A DNA stretch of 64,000 bases from assembly GCA_964609825.1 (NCBI GenBank), contig CAZSSH010000009.1, positions 372,001 to 436,000 of the forward strand, in the 5' to 3' direction. The translations under genes and the position numbers were made by a program. Shown one piece after another: positions 17,184 to 26,573 of the stretch. The notes under the pieces are model-generated. The model worked only from the letters and a program-made list of their open reading frames with translations. It did no database searches and was not told where the DNA came from. The stretch is from CAZSSH01 sp964609825. Its GTDB lineage: Bacteria; Verrucomicrobiota; Lentisphaeria; Victivallales; Victivallaceae. Within the stretch, counting starts at the first letter, position 1. Every line of letters starts with the position of its first letter.

Positions 17184-18032
17184 TTATTTGGCGTTAGGGT
17201 CGACGGTAAACGACCCGATGACGTAACTGTTGCCGCCGGGAGACGTGACGCCGTCACCCGTGCGCAACACGGGACGGGTCCCGTCCTGTGACCACATCCC
17301 GGCGGAGACGGTGTACTTGCCGGGGGCGAAACTATCCGGGATTTTGACCGATTTTTCGTAACGGAACGGCCCTTTCCAATCCGCTGAGGCGGTGTCCGCG
17401 GGGGCGGCGTGATCGTTTTGCAGCAAGACTTTGGCATCGCCTTCCTGACGGATGTGGACAAAAATCTTGTAACTCTTGTCAAACGGTTTGGCAACTTCCC
17501 ACGAGTACTCGATCTTGATCGTGCCGCCGGGGGCGACCGTTTCCGGGGTGATTTTGGCGGCTAAAATTTTGGTCGGGTATTTGGCCGAGGCGTCGACCGT
17601 AAAGGTCCCGATCAAAAAGCTGTTGCCGCCGCGCGAAACGGTGCCGTCACCCGTCTTTAAGGGGGCGCGGTCCTTGCCCGCATAGAGACCGGCGACAATG
17701 TCGTATTTGCCCTCAGGTATATTGTTGGGAACATTGACCGGGAGCTCATAACTGATGGGCCCCTGCCACTCGGCAGCGGCGGTGTTTTTTGGTAATTTGT
17801 GATCGGCGCCGAAGACGATTTTATTGTCTCCGGCCGGGCGGAAGTGGACAAAGGCTTTGTAGTCGAGCGTGTACGGTTTCTCGGCATCCCAGGCGTAAGC
17901 AATGACCATCTTGTCTCCCGGTGCGACGGTATCGGGTGTCACTTTGACAGGCAGAATCGTGGTGGTGGCTTCCTCGGCGCACAACGCGCCCAGCAGCATC
18001 ACAGCTCCGGCAAAAAGGGTGGTTTTGATCAT
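17184..18032 (-). CDS. Secreted protein of two tandem Ig-like repeats
   Basis: A 282-residue exported protein. A signal peptide (about residues 1-20, MIKTTLFAGAVMLLGALCA) is followed by two homologous units of about 125 residues. Each begins with ILPVKVTPDTVAPG or ILAAKITPETVAPG, contains YKAFVHF or YKIFVHI, and ends with RGGNSFLIGTFTVD or PGGNSYVIGSFTVD. The units look like beta-sandwich domains. The cysteine at the signal end could be a lipobox variant (LGALCA), but this is uncertain. The ATG at 18032 has AAAGGAG 8 nt ahead. It lies 25 bp after the solute-binding protein gene, so the two may work together at the cell surface. Confidence 0.75.
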   Translation of the reverse strand: MIKTTLFAGAVMLLGALCAEEATTTILPVKVTPDTVAPGDKMVIAYAWDAEKPYTLDYKAFVHFRPAGDNKIVFGADHKLPKNTAAAEWQGPISYELPVNVPNNIPEGKYDIVAGLYAGKDRAPLKTGDGTVSRGGNSFLIGTFTVDASAKYPTKILAAKITPETVAPGGTIKIEYSWEVAKPFDKSYKIFVHIRQEGDAKVLLQNDHAAPADTASADWKGPFRYEKSVKIPDSFAPGKYTVSAGMWSQDGTRPVLRTGDGVTSPGGNSYVIGSFTVDPNAK

Positions 18033-18057
18033 TTGGAGGCTCCTTTCCTGATTGTGG

Positions 18058-19887
18058 TTACAAACCTGCAGAAGTCTTTTGGAATTCTTTGGGTAGATAC
18101 ATAATCGACTCGTAAATCCCGCCCGGAAATACCCGGACGTTTTTGTACTTGCCGTCAATCGCCGTCAACGTGTTGGGGACAAACATAAAGGTATAGGGTT
18201 GCTCGTCATGGAGAATTTGGCCGAGCTTGCGGGCGAGCTCGATGCGTTTATCCATGTCAAACGTCCGGCGCATCTCCTCCATCAATTGATCCGCCTCCGG
18301 ATTTTTGAAACTCACATGGTTGCTGCTCCCCGGCAAATCGGCCTGACTTGAGTGAAAAATTTGGTACAAGTCAGGATCAAAACTTGATTGCCATCCGAGC
18401 ATGCACACCTCAAAATTTTTCTCCTCCAGACGCTGGGTATAGACCGACCACTCGACGGCCTGAATTTTCATATCCACTCCGGCCGCCGCCAGCGATTCCT
18501 TGAGGATCGGCAAAGTCCGCTCCTGCGTCGGGTGATTGGCAATTTGCAAAATGGTAAAAACGAATTTTTTGCCGTCCTTCTCCAAAATTCCGTCGTGGTC
18601 AATATCCTCCCAACCGGCTTGCTTGAGAAGCGCTTTGGCTCGTGCGGGATCGTAAGGCCACGGAGCAAGCGATTGGTTGTAGTAGGCGCTTGCCGGGAAG
18701 TAGGGGCCGTTGGTAATTACGCCCAAGCCAAAGTAGACATCCTTGAGGATCCGCTCGCGGTCAACCAGCATGGTGAGGGCCTGCCGCACGCGTTTGTCCT
18801 CAAAAAGCGGATTTTTTAAGTTGTAGCCGATGTAGCTGTACACCGGCGTCAGGTATTTGTACTTGGCGATTTCGCCGGTCTTGAATTTACCATCATTGGT
18901 CCGGTCGACCCACTGGTCGGGAAGCAGATTGAGTTGGTTGATTTCGCCCGTCAGCATCGCCTGAAAACGGGTATTGGGGTGCTTGATGATCTCATACGTG
19001 AGCATTTTTAAGGGTGGCATCGCCTGATAATTTTTGCCAAAATAGTTCTCAAAGCGCTCAAAAACCACCCGCCGGTCCTTGTCCCAGCGGACAAACCGGT
19101 AGGGGCCGCAGCCGACGATCATCCGGTTGCGCACATGGTCGTCGTTGAACTGTTTGCCGTCAAATTTGCCGCCGTAATCGTAAAAATGGCGGGGGAGCGG
19201 CGACAACCCGAGCGTCGAGGCGACCGAGCCGTAATACTCTTTGCTCCAGGTGACCACAAACTCGTAATCGTTGATGACCTCAACTTTTTCCAGATCCTGG
19301 TAATAAATGCGCAGCGGCTCGCAGTTGACCGCCGGGTCCTTGATGACATCGACCATAAATTTGAAGTCGTTGGCAGTGACTTCGACGTTCTTAAACTCTT
19401 TTTGGGTCACCGGGTCAACGAAGTCATGCCACAAAATCCCTTTGCGGAGCTTGATGTGATACACTTTGTGGTCAGGCGAAATCGTCCACGACTCGGCCAT
19501 CAAGGGCTCCCAGATTTCGGGCTTGGCATAATTGCGCTCGGCCAGTGTCGCCGAGCAAAGACCGTTGAATTGCGAGGCAGTGGCCTCATTGTTGACGATC
19601 GGATTCAGATTGGCCGTATCGGCGCTGATGGTCTGGATGAGTTCACCGCCCTCGGGAGCACCGGGGACGAAAAATTCGCGGTTGGCAAAGGCTTCGGCAT
19701 TTGCGGAGGTAACCGCAGTCGCGGCGGCCGGGGCCGGAGCGCTGACGGCGGTATTGGCTATTTTATCCGGCAGCTTTAAGACGCTTTCGCGCAGCCGGTC
19801 GAGACTGTTGAGCCCGAGAATTCCAAAAAAGAGAATCTCCAGCGCAATCACGGTCAGCAAAAATTTGACATAAAAGTGATTGTTCAC
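18058..19887 (-). CDS. Membrane-anchored family 5 extracellular solute-binding protein
   Basis: A 609-residue peptide/oligosaccharide-binding protein of the DppA/OppA class (SBP_bac_5). Residues 8-28 are a hydrophobic segment without a clear cleavage site, then a Pro/Ala-rich linker (about 45-65) leads to the binding domain starting near GELIQTISADTANLNPI. Family features include YHIKLRKGILWHDF, CGPYRFVRWDKDRRVVFER, and VRQALTMLVDRERIL. The anchor suggests tethering to the inner membrane. No permease or ATPase genes for it are in this window. It lies 13 bp after the LptF/G-like gene. Confidence 0.87.
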   Translation of the reverse strand: MNNHFYVKFLLTVIALEILFFGILGLNSLDRLRESVLKLPDKIANTAVSAPAPAAATAVTSANAEAFANREFFVPGAPEGGELIQTISADTANLNPIVNNEATASQFNGLCSATLAERNYAKPEIWEPLMAESWTISPDHKVYHIKLRKGILWHDFVDPVTQKEFKNVEVTANDFKFMVDVIKDPAVNCEPLRIYYQDLEKVEVINDYEFVVTWSKEYYGSVASTLGLSPLPRHFYDYGGKFDGKQFNDDHVRNRMIVGCGPYRFVRWDKDRRVVFERFENYFGKNYQAMPPLKMLTYEIIKHPNTRFQAMLTGEINQLNLLPDQWVDRTNDGKFKTGEIAKYKYLTPVYSYIGYNLKNPLFEDKRVRQALTMLVDRERILKDVYFGLGVITNGPYFPASAYYNQSLAPWPYDPARAKALLKQAGWEDIDHDGILEKDGKKFVFTILQIANHPTQERTLPILKESLAAAGVDMKIQAVEWSVYTQRLEEKNFEVCMLGWQSSFDPDLYQIFHSSQADLPGSSNHVSFKNPEADQLMEEMRRTFDMDKRIELARKLGQILHDEQPYTFMFVPNTLTAIDGKYKNVRVFPGGIYESIMYLPKEFQKTSAGL

Positions 19888-19900
19888 TTTGGGTGTCCTC

Positions 19901-21019
19901 CTAGCGTTGGGAGATGCGGTAGGTCATAATCGCCCCGCCGATCTGAAAAATGATATTGGGCAGCCACAACAGATACTGCGGATACAATCTCGGGAAACTT
20001 GAGAGTTGCTCACACATGATGATCGAGAGAAAAAACACCCCCGCCAGCAATACGCTCAAAAACAGCCCGACCGAAGTCTCGCGCCGCGACGTCCGGATCG
20101 CCAGCGGCAGGCCGAAGAGCAAAAAGGCGATCGGCGACAAGGCAAAGGCGATCCGCTGGTTGAGCTCGACTTCAAGCTCGGTGGTATCGCGGTTGACCAT
20201 TTTGGTCATGCGGATTTTGGCCATCAAGTCGGTAAAGCGCATGAATTTGGGGCGGCTTGACAAGCGGGCTTTGTTGGCTTGCTCGCCGTAATCAAAGCCA
20301 AACTCCAGCTCTTTGGTAAAAAAGCGGCCGGGGAGCAACGATTTTTTGCCGTCTTTTTCGCCGTCGTCGTTTTGGTGGTTGCTGACGACGCAGTCATAAA
20401 GGCGGACGGTGAGGCGCTGCCTGGCGCGGTCGACCTCGAGTTTGCCGCTGGCGGCATTAATGTCCTGATTGACGGTTTTTCCGTCTTTGTTGAGCAAATA
20501 CAGCTGGACTCCGAGGATTTTGTCGTCGCCCTGCTTGTCGTCGATGTAGATAATCGCATTGTCCCAGTCAATCGGTTTGCCAGGCTCAAAAATGGCGAGA
20601 GGTTGATCGATGGCGGCATCGGTCATCAACGTCCGGGATTTGCCCAACAAGGGGGGGCCGACCTCGACTTGCAGATACAAACACAAGATGGTCAGTAAAA
20701 AAGTGATGATCAAAATCGGTGAAACGATCTGCATGATCGAGACCCCGCAGGCACGCATGGCAGTAATCTCCGAGTCGGCGGACATCCGGCCAAAGACCAA
20801 CATCACCGCCACCATCACCGCCCATGGGACGGTGAATGTCAGCACGATCGGCAGAATGCACAACGTAAACTCGGCAAACGTCCAAAAGGAAATCCCCTGC
20901 GAAACATAGTCCAGCACCTTGACAAGATTGGCTCCGGTCATCCCAAAGGTCAAAATCGCGATCGCCATAAAAAACGCGAGCAAAAAGCCGCGTGTCACAT
21001 ACCAATTTAAAGTTTTCAT
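19901..21019 (-). CDS. LptF/LptG-family lipopolysaccharide export permease
   Basis: A 372-residue YjgP/YjgQ-family protein. These are the inner-membrane permeases of the LptB2FG machine that lifts LPS out of the membrane. There are about six hydrophobic segments: one near 10-35, pairs near 50-125, a large periplasmic beta-domain (about 125-265), and two or three segments at the end. The coupling region RMSADSEITAMRACGVS (near residue 75) is diagnostic. The start is set at ATG 21019 rather than GTG 21028. Only one such gene is seen here; LptF and LptG cannot be told apart by eye. Confidence 0.87.
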   Translation of the reverse strand: MKTLNWYVTRGFLLAFFMAIAILTFGMTGANLVKVLDYVSQGISFWTFAEFTLCILPIVLTFTVPWAVMVAVMLVFGRMSADSEITAMRACGVSIMQIVSPILIITFLLTILCLYLQVEVGPPLLGKSRTLMTDAAIDQPLAIFEPGKPIDWDNAIIYIDDKQGDDKILGVQLYLLNKDGKTVNQDINAASGKLEVDRARQRLTVRLYDCVVSNHQNDDGEKDGKKSLLPGRFFTKELEFGFDYGEQANKARLSSRPKFMRFTDLMAKIRMTKMVNRDTTELEVELNQRIAFALSPIAFLLFGLPLAIRTSRRETSVGLFLSVLLAGVFFLSIIMCEQLSSFPRLYPQYLLWLPNIIFQIGGAIMTYRISQR

Positions 21020-21089
21020 AACATCCACAAATTAATCAACAATTTACCATCCAGATAACATACACCGTCAAACCGCTTTTGGCAAATCG

Positions 21090-23465
21090 TCACGGCTTTA
21101 AATCCACCACATACCGGAAACCGACCCTTTTGGCATGAGAACTCAAAAAATAAGTGTTGAACGATGAAATGTTTTGTCCGGCCAGATTGCCGATGATGAT
21201 ATACTCGTCGCTGTTGGTGACCGAGGGGAGCACCAGTTCGCGCAAATGACTTTCGTTATCGGCCCCGTCATCCGCGGGTTTGTCCATGTTAATGAGGTTG
21301 TTGGCTTTTTCCCACTCGTACAAATAGGGGAGCCGGACGGCGGCGTTGAGCTTTTTGCCGATAAAGTTGCAATACCCGATGATCGCTTCAGGGGCGAGGC
21401 CGGTGACCGGTGCTTCCGGCACAAGGCCGTCTTTGAGCTTGCCGTCGCGGTTCCACAACGGCGTCTTGTCAATGTCAAGGGCGGTGAAGCGCGCTTTTTG
21501 CTCCGGGGTGAGCGTTTGCCAAAACTCGAGATATTCAGTTAATGACACCAGATCAAGTTTGATCAAAAAGGCTGGAACATTGGAGACGCTGACGTAATAT
21601 TTGTCCTGATGCGTGCCGTCGATACGCGGCCCGGCCGGGATATAGGCCATGTCATCGGGGATTTCGGAAGGCAAATTGTCGAGGTTGAGCGAGCTCTCGC
21701 CGATGGAGTTGATTTTGAGCGGGATAAACAGCTCTTTGCGGCTGCTCTGATTGGTCAGCTTGACGAGATATTTGCCGGGGGCGAGATCCATGTCGCCGGA
21801 TTGGGTGACCGCTCGCTCGCGCCGGTCCGGCTCGATGAGGATGCACTGCCAAAGCTGGTTGTCGGGCAGCTGGAGTTTTAATTTGCCCAGATTACGGTTG
21901 AGCCGCCGGTTGATTGCGCGCAACTCGTAATCGTTGGCAATCGCGGTTTGCGACAATTCGCCCCAGCGTGACCGCGCCTTTTGGAGGAATTGCTCCAACC
22001 GCTCAAAATTGTTGGAGGACAAATATAAATAGCTCAGATTTTTGAAAATATCGCGCACCATGCGGTCGATATCGGTATGCTGGCGGTTGTAATCGGCGGC
22101 GCGGCCCAAAAGCTCCATGGTGAGGTTGCAGTTGTTTTCGTATTCTTTCAACAACCGGTAAAAGTTATTTTCGGCATCGCTGTTGATTTCCGCGCCGTCG
22201 TCGGTTTTGAGCAAACGCAAACTGCGGACGGCCTGAAAATACAGCTCTGACGCCTGGGCATATGAGTACTCGGCCTGACTCATGATGGTGTTGGCGTGCG
22301 AAATATTGTTTAATTGGACAAAGCCGTAAAACCCGAGCCAGGTCAAAATAGCGGCGATGATGGTCACCGGGATCAGCGGATGGCGCAAGATGAGCTTGTT
22401 GAGCCGGTAAAATGGCGGCGGCGAATACGCCGACACGGGATACTGGTCGAGGTAGTTGTGGATGTCCTGCACGAGGTCGTCGACGCTCGCGTAACGCTGT
22501 TTGGGGTCGAGATGCATGGCTTTTTTGCAGATGGCCTCGAGCTCCAGCGGCAGCGGCTGCTCTTTGGGCACGCGTTTGCGCAAGGGGACGATTTTGCCGG
22601 CAATCGCCTGTCCGGCGATCTGGTCGATGGTGGCACTGGCGTCAAATGGTGAAATATCCCAGCACAAAATGGTGTATAAAATCGCACCCAGGCTGTAAAT
22701 GTCGCTGTATTGCGTCGGCCCGGCGTTTTTTTGCAGGAGATCCTCAGGGGCCATAAAGGCGGGGGTGCCGCCAAAGGTGAGCGGCTCGCGCACGGTGCGC
22801 TCCTTGTCGAGCTGACAGTTGAGGTCGAGCTCCATTTTGTTGCCGGATTGGGCGCCCTTGTCCATCTCGACGCGGTATTGGGCCATGCCCCAATCCATTA
22901 CCAGCACTTCGCCGTAGTTTCCGATCATGATGTTGCTCGGCTTAAGATCGCAGTGCAAAATCCCGTGGCTGTGGGCAAAGGCGACGGCGTTGCAAACCGA
23001 GACATAAATTTCGAGCAAGCGGTTGAGCCGGTATTTGCGCCGGGAGTCGGCTTGGCCGTCGCGCAGCTTTTTGAGAATGCCGCGCAAAGTTTCGCCGTCG
23101 ACTTTTTTCATGGTAAAGTAGACCCCGGCGTCTTTAAAGACCCCGATGCGGTGCACCGGCACAATGTTGGGGTGGTCAATCTGGGCGGTGGCGCGCGCCT
23201 CGCGGATGAAGGTTTCAATGTGCTTGGCGTTGTCGCGAAACTGCGGGCGCAAAAGTTTGATGGCAATTTCGCGGTTGAGCCCCGGCTCGTAGGCGGAAAG
23301 CACTGCGCCGACTCCGCCAATGCCGATGGTGCGGATGTTTTCGTAATCCTGAATATTTTCGCCGTCGTGCAACCCCAAAGCGATACGCAATTCCTCCGGC
23401 GACATCAGATTTTTCTTGTTTTCGCCGTAAATGATGGTGCGTTCGTTGTCGATGATTTCGGTCAT
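21090..23465 (-). CDS. Membrane Ser/Thr kinase with degenerate C-terminal FGE-like domain
   Basis: A 791-residue Hanks-type kinase. The glycine loop IGIGGVGAV (about 46-54), AIKLL lysine (about 70), catalytic HCDLKPSN (about 171-178), DWG in place of DFG and the MAPE block are all present, so it is probably active, though HRD is HCD. A membrane helix follows near 365-385, then a helical region and a C-terminal domain (MAYIPAGPRIDG to VGFRYVVDL, about 620-790) related to formylglycine-generating/SUMF1 modules, lacking a clear copper-binding Cys pair. It is probably a pseudo-enzyme sensor. It lies 3 bp after the coiled-coil gene and probably phosphorylates partners in that operon. Confidence 0.87.
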   Translation of the reverse strand: MTEIIDNERTIIYGENKKNLMSPEELRIALGLHDGENIQDYENIRTIGIGGVGAVLSAYEPGLNREIAIKLLRPQFRDNAKHIETFIREARATAQIDHPNIVPVHRIGVFKDAGVYFTMKKVDGETLRGILKKLRDGQADSRRKYRLNRLLEIYVSVCNAVAFAHSHGILHCDLKPSNIMIGNYGEVLVMDWGMAQYRVEMDKGAQSGNKMELDLNCQLDKERTVREPLTFGGTPAFMAPEDLLQKNAGPTQYSDIYSLGAILYTILCWDISPFDASATIDQIAGQAIAGKIVPLRKRVPKEQPLPLELEAICKKAMHLDPKQRYASVDDLVQDIHNYLDQYPVSAYSPPPFYRLNKLILRHPLIPVTIIAAILTWLGFYGFVQLNNISHANTIMSQAEYSYAQASELYFQAVRSLRLLKTDDGAEINSDAENNFYRLLKEYENNCNLTMELLGRAADYNRQHTDIDRMVRDIFKNLSYLYLSSNNFERLEQFLQKARSRWGELSQTAIANDYELRAINRRLNRNLGKLKLQLPDNQLWQCILIEPDRRERAVTQSGDMDLAPGKYLVKLTNQSSRKELFIPLKINSIGESSLNLDNLPSEIPDDMAYIPAGPRIDGTHQDKYYVSVSNVPAFLIKLDLVSLTEYLEFWQTLTPEQKARFTALDIDKTPLWNRDGKLKDGLVPEAPVTGLAPEAIIGYCNFIGKKLNAAVRLPYLYEWEKANNLINMDKPADDGADNESHLRELVLPSVTNSDEYIIIGNLAGQNISSFNTYFLSSHAKRVGFRYVVDLKP

Positions 23466-23468
23466 TGT

Positions 23469-25208
23469 TTATGGATTCAGATTTTGTATGATTTCCAGAT
23501 TCTTTTTGACCCCGGCGGCAAAGGCTTCGGTTTGCAGACTGGAGGTACTCAAGGCTCCTGCTCCCTGCAAGGTGAAATTGTCCGGGAAGATAAAACATTT
23601 GGCCTCTTCGTTGCGTCCGAGGGCATCGGCGCGTTTGGCGACCACGACCCCGATGAATTCGCCTTGTTTGTTGAGGACGAAATCACCCGTCTCGGCGGCC
23701 AGCTGGTTGCTGGAGCGGTTGCCGTTGCGGATAAACATGTAAGGATCCTTGCTGGCAAAGTCGACCGAGCAGCGGCCGTTGAGGTTGGAGCTCTCTTTGC
23801 CGTAGGAGGAGGTTTTAAACAAATAAAGATTGTCGAGCCCGCGGTTTCTGAGGTTGGTGCTGTCCAAAATTGCGATGGGGGCGGCCTTGATCTCGGACGG
23901 GATCTCCAAAATGGCGACGCGGGGGTCAAATTTGGAGATAATCACCGGGGTATTGAGCCGGATGCCGTTGATCTGGTAATCGATGTCGCTTACCCGGTCA
24001 AAAGTGAGCGGTTTGTCGCCCTTGGCGCCGACCAAAGTGTCAAATGAGGCAATCAGATAATTTTTGCCGTTGACGGCGATGACGGGAAGATAATAATCGC
24101 CGCCGCCGTCGATGTCGATGAGCATGCGTTTTTCTTTGATTTTGATGTTGAGCTTGACAGTGGCGGCGTTGTACTTGTTAAGCACGTCGCTCCGGAGTTT
24201 GGCCTCGGCGTCGGTGAGTTTTTCCTGGGTGGTGGCGAGTTTGGCCTCGGTGTTTTCGACCTTGCCCTGACTTTCAATGAGCTCGCGGTTGATGTTTTCG
24301 GCCGCCTGCTTGGTGGTGGAGAGCTCGGTTTTGGTTTTGGAGAGCTCGGTGACAGCATTTTTGAGCATGCCCTGCATGTCCTCCAATTTGCGCTTGGCGT
24401 CGCTCAACTCGGCTTCGCGGGCGGCGGCCAGATTACGGTTCTTTTCGTACAAACTTTTAAACTCGGCCAAGTCACGCTCGGTGTTGTTGAGTTTTCCGCG
24501 GGTAAAGGAGAGATCGCTCTCGTATTCCTGGGTTTTGCTTTGCAACTTGTCGGCCTTGAGCACATATTCACTCAGGGCGGTTTTGGTCGATGTCAGATCC
24601 GCTTCGCGGGCGGCCAGATTCTCCTTGGTCTTGAGTAACTCGGCCCCGGTAACCTCGAGCTTTTGCTCCTTTTGATTGAGCGACTCTTTGGAGTCGGCCA
24701 GCTGCTGGCGCGCCACCGCGTAATTTTCGCGCAACGTACTCAAATCCCCAGCTGTGGCTTGATGGATTCTTTTAAGCTCGGTGAGCTCGGCCCCGGACTC
24801 TTCGAGCTTGATTTTAAGCGCGGCGCGGGCCTTGATCTCTTTGTCGATCTGGTCCTGCAACTCAGCCGGACTCATCGCGCCGGCGGTGCTTTTGGTCAAA
24901 GAGAGTTTGCGCTCCAAAATTTCTTTTTTGGCCATGGTTTCGGCCAATTGCTCGGTAATCGTCTTTAATGCCGCCTCGCGCGCCTCGGAGAAGCCCTCTT
25001 GTTTTTGAGCTTCGCGGATTTTTAATTTGGCCTCCTCGAGCTGCTGTTGGCGGAGACTAAGTTCACTTAAAATAATCGCGGCGGTGTTGGTGTCCAAAAC
25101 ACCGCCCGTACCGGCGCCGGGCATGGTCACCGGCGGGGTGCTGGTATAAAAGGACAGCATCGCCGAAACGATAAAGTCGCAAATGACAATCAGGATCGAT
25201 CGGTTCAC
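23469..25208 (-). CDS. Membrane-anchored coiled-coil protein with trypsin-like pseudoprotease domain
   Basis: A 579-residue protein. Residues 5-22 are a membrane segment. Residues about 45-345 form a long coiled coil rich in heptads such as TELSKTKTELSTTKQ and EAKLATTQEKLTDAEAKL. The C-terminal 220 residues have the layout of a trypsin-like beta-barrel (VNGKNYLIASFDTLVG, VAILEIPSE, then TGDFVLNKQGEFIGVVVAK), but the serine of the usual GNSGGP motif is absent, so it is probably inactive. It sits 1 bp after the small membrane-protein gene and 3 bp before the kinase gene. A scaffolding or sensing role is inferred. Confidence 0.78.
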   Translation of the reverse strand: MNRSILIVICDFIVSAMLSFYTSTPPVTMPGAGTGGVLDTNTAAIILSELSLRQQQLEEAKLKIREAQKQEGFSEAREAALKTITEQLAETMAKKEILERKLSLTKSTAGAMSPAELQDQIDKEIKARAALKIKLEESGAELTELKRIHQATAGDLSTLRENYAVARQQLADSKESLNQKEQKLEVTGAELLKTKENLAAREADLTSTKTALSEYVLKADKLQSKTQEYESDLSFTRGKLNNTERDLAEFKSLYEKNRNLAAAREAELSDAKRKLEDMQGMLKNAVTELSKTKTELSTTKQAAENINRELIESQGKVENTEAKLATTQEKLTDAEAKLRSDVLNKYNAATVKLNIKIKEKRMLIDIDGGGDYYLPVIAVNGKNYLIASFDTLVGAKGDKPLTFDRVSDIDYQINGIRLNTPVIISKFDPRVAILEIPSEIKAAPIAILDSTNLRNRGLDNLYLFKTSSYGKESSNLNGRCSVDFASKDPYMFIRNGNRSSNQLAAETGDFVLNKQGEFIGVVVAKRADALGRNEEAKCFIFPDNFTLQGAGALSTSSLQTEAFAAGVKKNLEIIQNLNP

Positions 25209-25209
25209 C

Positions 25210-25752
25210 TTAGACCTCGTGTTTTTCCTGGCCGGTTAACAACTTCTGGCGCAGCGGATACAGCAAACTCAACCGCAAAATCAAGCTGAAAATAATCCCG
25301 ATCAAGGTTGACGAGTAGGCGATCACCCGGCTGCTTTGGGGTGCAAACGTCATCACCAAAAAGGCCGACACCGTCCCAAAGAGCCCAATGTACAACGGTA
25401 CGTCAAAAAACACGTCGGCGCTTTCAAGTTTCTTGAGCTTGAGATTATACGAGTCATGGCTGTGGCGGATATGCCCGACTACTTTGATGGCGATAAACAA
25501 GGCCACAAACTGCATCACGGTAATGACCGAAAAAATGTACATGGAGAGTTTGCCGGTAAACTCCTCCTGTGCCGCCACGCTGTTGGGCGAGTCGGGAGCG
25601 ACTTTACCGAGGACCTCGGCGCTCTTGGTGCCGCAAAAGACGTTTTTGACAAACTCGGTGTGCTCAAAGAGGTAATTCATGAGATAGAGAAACCCAGCGG
25701 CGAGGACCGCAAAGAGGATCACGCTAAACAAGTGGTAACGATGCTTTTTCAT
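25210..25752 (-). CDS. Small membrane protein of unknown function
   Basis: A 180-residue protein with four likely membrane helices: about 8-28, 70-90, 117-135 and 140-158. A charged cytoplasmic loop (HIRHSHDSYNLKLKKLES) lies in the middle. No family was recognised; the arrangement is loosely like MotA/ExbB-type channels, without enough identity to claim it. Its ATG overlaps the rsmA stop (25749-25752), and the next gene follows after 1 bp, so it is co-expressed with the coiled-coil protein and the kinase and could be their membrane partner. Confidence 0.72.
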   Translation of the reverse strand: MKKHRYHLFSVILFAVLAAGFLYLMNYLFEHTEFVKNVFCGTKSAEVLGKVAPDSPNSVAAQEEFTGKLSMYIFSVITVMQFVALFIAIKVVGHIRHSHDSYNLKLKKLESADVFFDVPLYIGLFGTVSAFLVMTFAPQSSRVIAYSSTLIGIIFSLILRLSLLYPLRQKLLTGQEKHEV

Positions 25753-26573
25753 AAATCAAACAATCCTTTGGTTATGCTGATAAAATCCGCCAACGCCAGT
25801 TTGTCCGGCCGGATCTCGGGTGCGATATTGAGCTTGGCCAACACATCGGCGGTTTTCTCTTTGCCGTAATTGGCGGCCAGCACTTTGCCCATTTGCTTGC
25901 GCCGCTGGGCAAACGCAGTCTTGACGACTCCGGGGAGCAAACGCCGCACTTCCGGGTCGGGGAGCTCCTGTTTGCGGTAAAAGCCGACAATCGCCGAATC
26001 CACCTCCGGCGGCGGGAAAAAGACATCCGGCGGCACATTTTTCTCAATTTTTACATCATACATAAGCTGGGTCCGCACCGACAAGGAGCCGTACTCCTTG
26101 CTGTCCGGCTGGGCCGCCAGCCGTTCAGCCATTTCTTTTTGGAGCATAAAAAACATCGACTCCGGCACCTCCGGGAGCTCCAGCATCCGGGCGATAAATA
26201 TAGTGCTGATCGAGTACGGCAAATTGGCAATCGCCCGAAAGGGTTTGCCTTTGGGCAGTAGCTCCACATAATTGACCCGGCAAGCGTCGTCCTCAGTCAA
26301 AATCAAGTTGTCATGCTTCAAATTGTTACGCAAGTACTCGGCGATGCGGTGGTCAAACTCGACAGCGTATACCGTCGCCCCGGTTTTTAAGAGCCGTTTT
26401 GTCAAAGAGCCAAAGCCGGGACCGACCTCAAGGACGATTTCGCCCGACCGGGGATTGCTCAGCCGGACGATGGCGTCCAATAGGTTGCCGTCGAGCAAGA
26501 AATTTTGTCCGAGCCCGCGGCCGGGCCGCATCCCGATCGACTCCATGGTGCTTAATAATTGTTGTTTATTCAT
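25749..26573 (-). CDS. rsmA: 16S rRNA dimethyladenosine transferase
   Basis: A 274-residue KsgA/RsmA methyltransferase that dimethylates two adjacent adenosines near the 3' end of 16S rRNA during 30S maturation. The start MRPGRGLGQNFLLDGNLL is typical. The SAM loop is VLEVGPGFGSLTKRLL (about residues 48-63), and the catalytic motif ANLPYSIS lies near 117. The C-terminal helical domain (FAQRRKQMGKVL) is complete. It starts one base after the zinc-ribbon gene stop and overlaps the next gene by 4 bp. Confidence 0.96.
   Translation of the reverse strand: MNKQQLLSTMESIGMRPGRGLGQNFLLDGNLLDAIVRLSNPRSGEIVLEVGPGFGSLTKRLLKTGATVYAVEFDHRIAEYLRNNLKHDNLILTEDDACRVNYVELLPKGKPFRAIANLPYSISTIFIARMLELPEVPESMFFMLQKEMAERLAAQPDSKEYGSLSVRTQLMYDVKIEKNVPPDVFFPPPEVDSAIVGFYRKQELPDPEVRRLLPGVVKTAFAQRRKQMGKVLAANYGKEKTADVLAKLNIAPEIRPDKLALADFISITKGLFDL

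Noticed and set aside
22710..24047. 445-codon plus-strand frame opposite the kinase and coiled-coil genes
   Set aside because: Shadow frame; the opposite strand has clear kinase and coiled-coil motifs.
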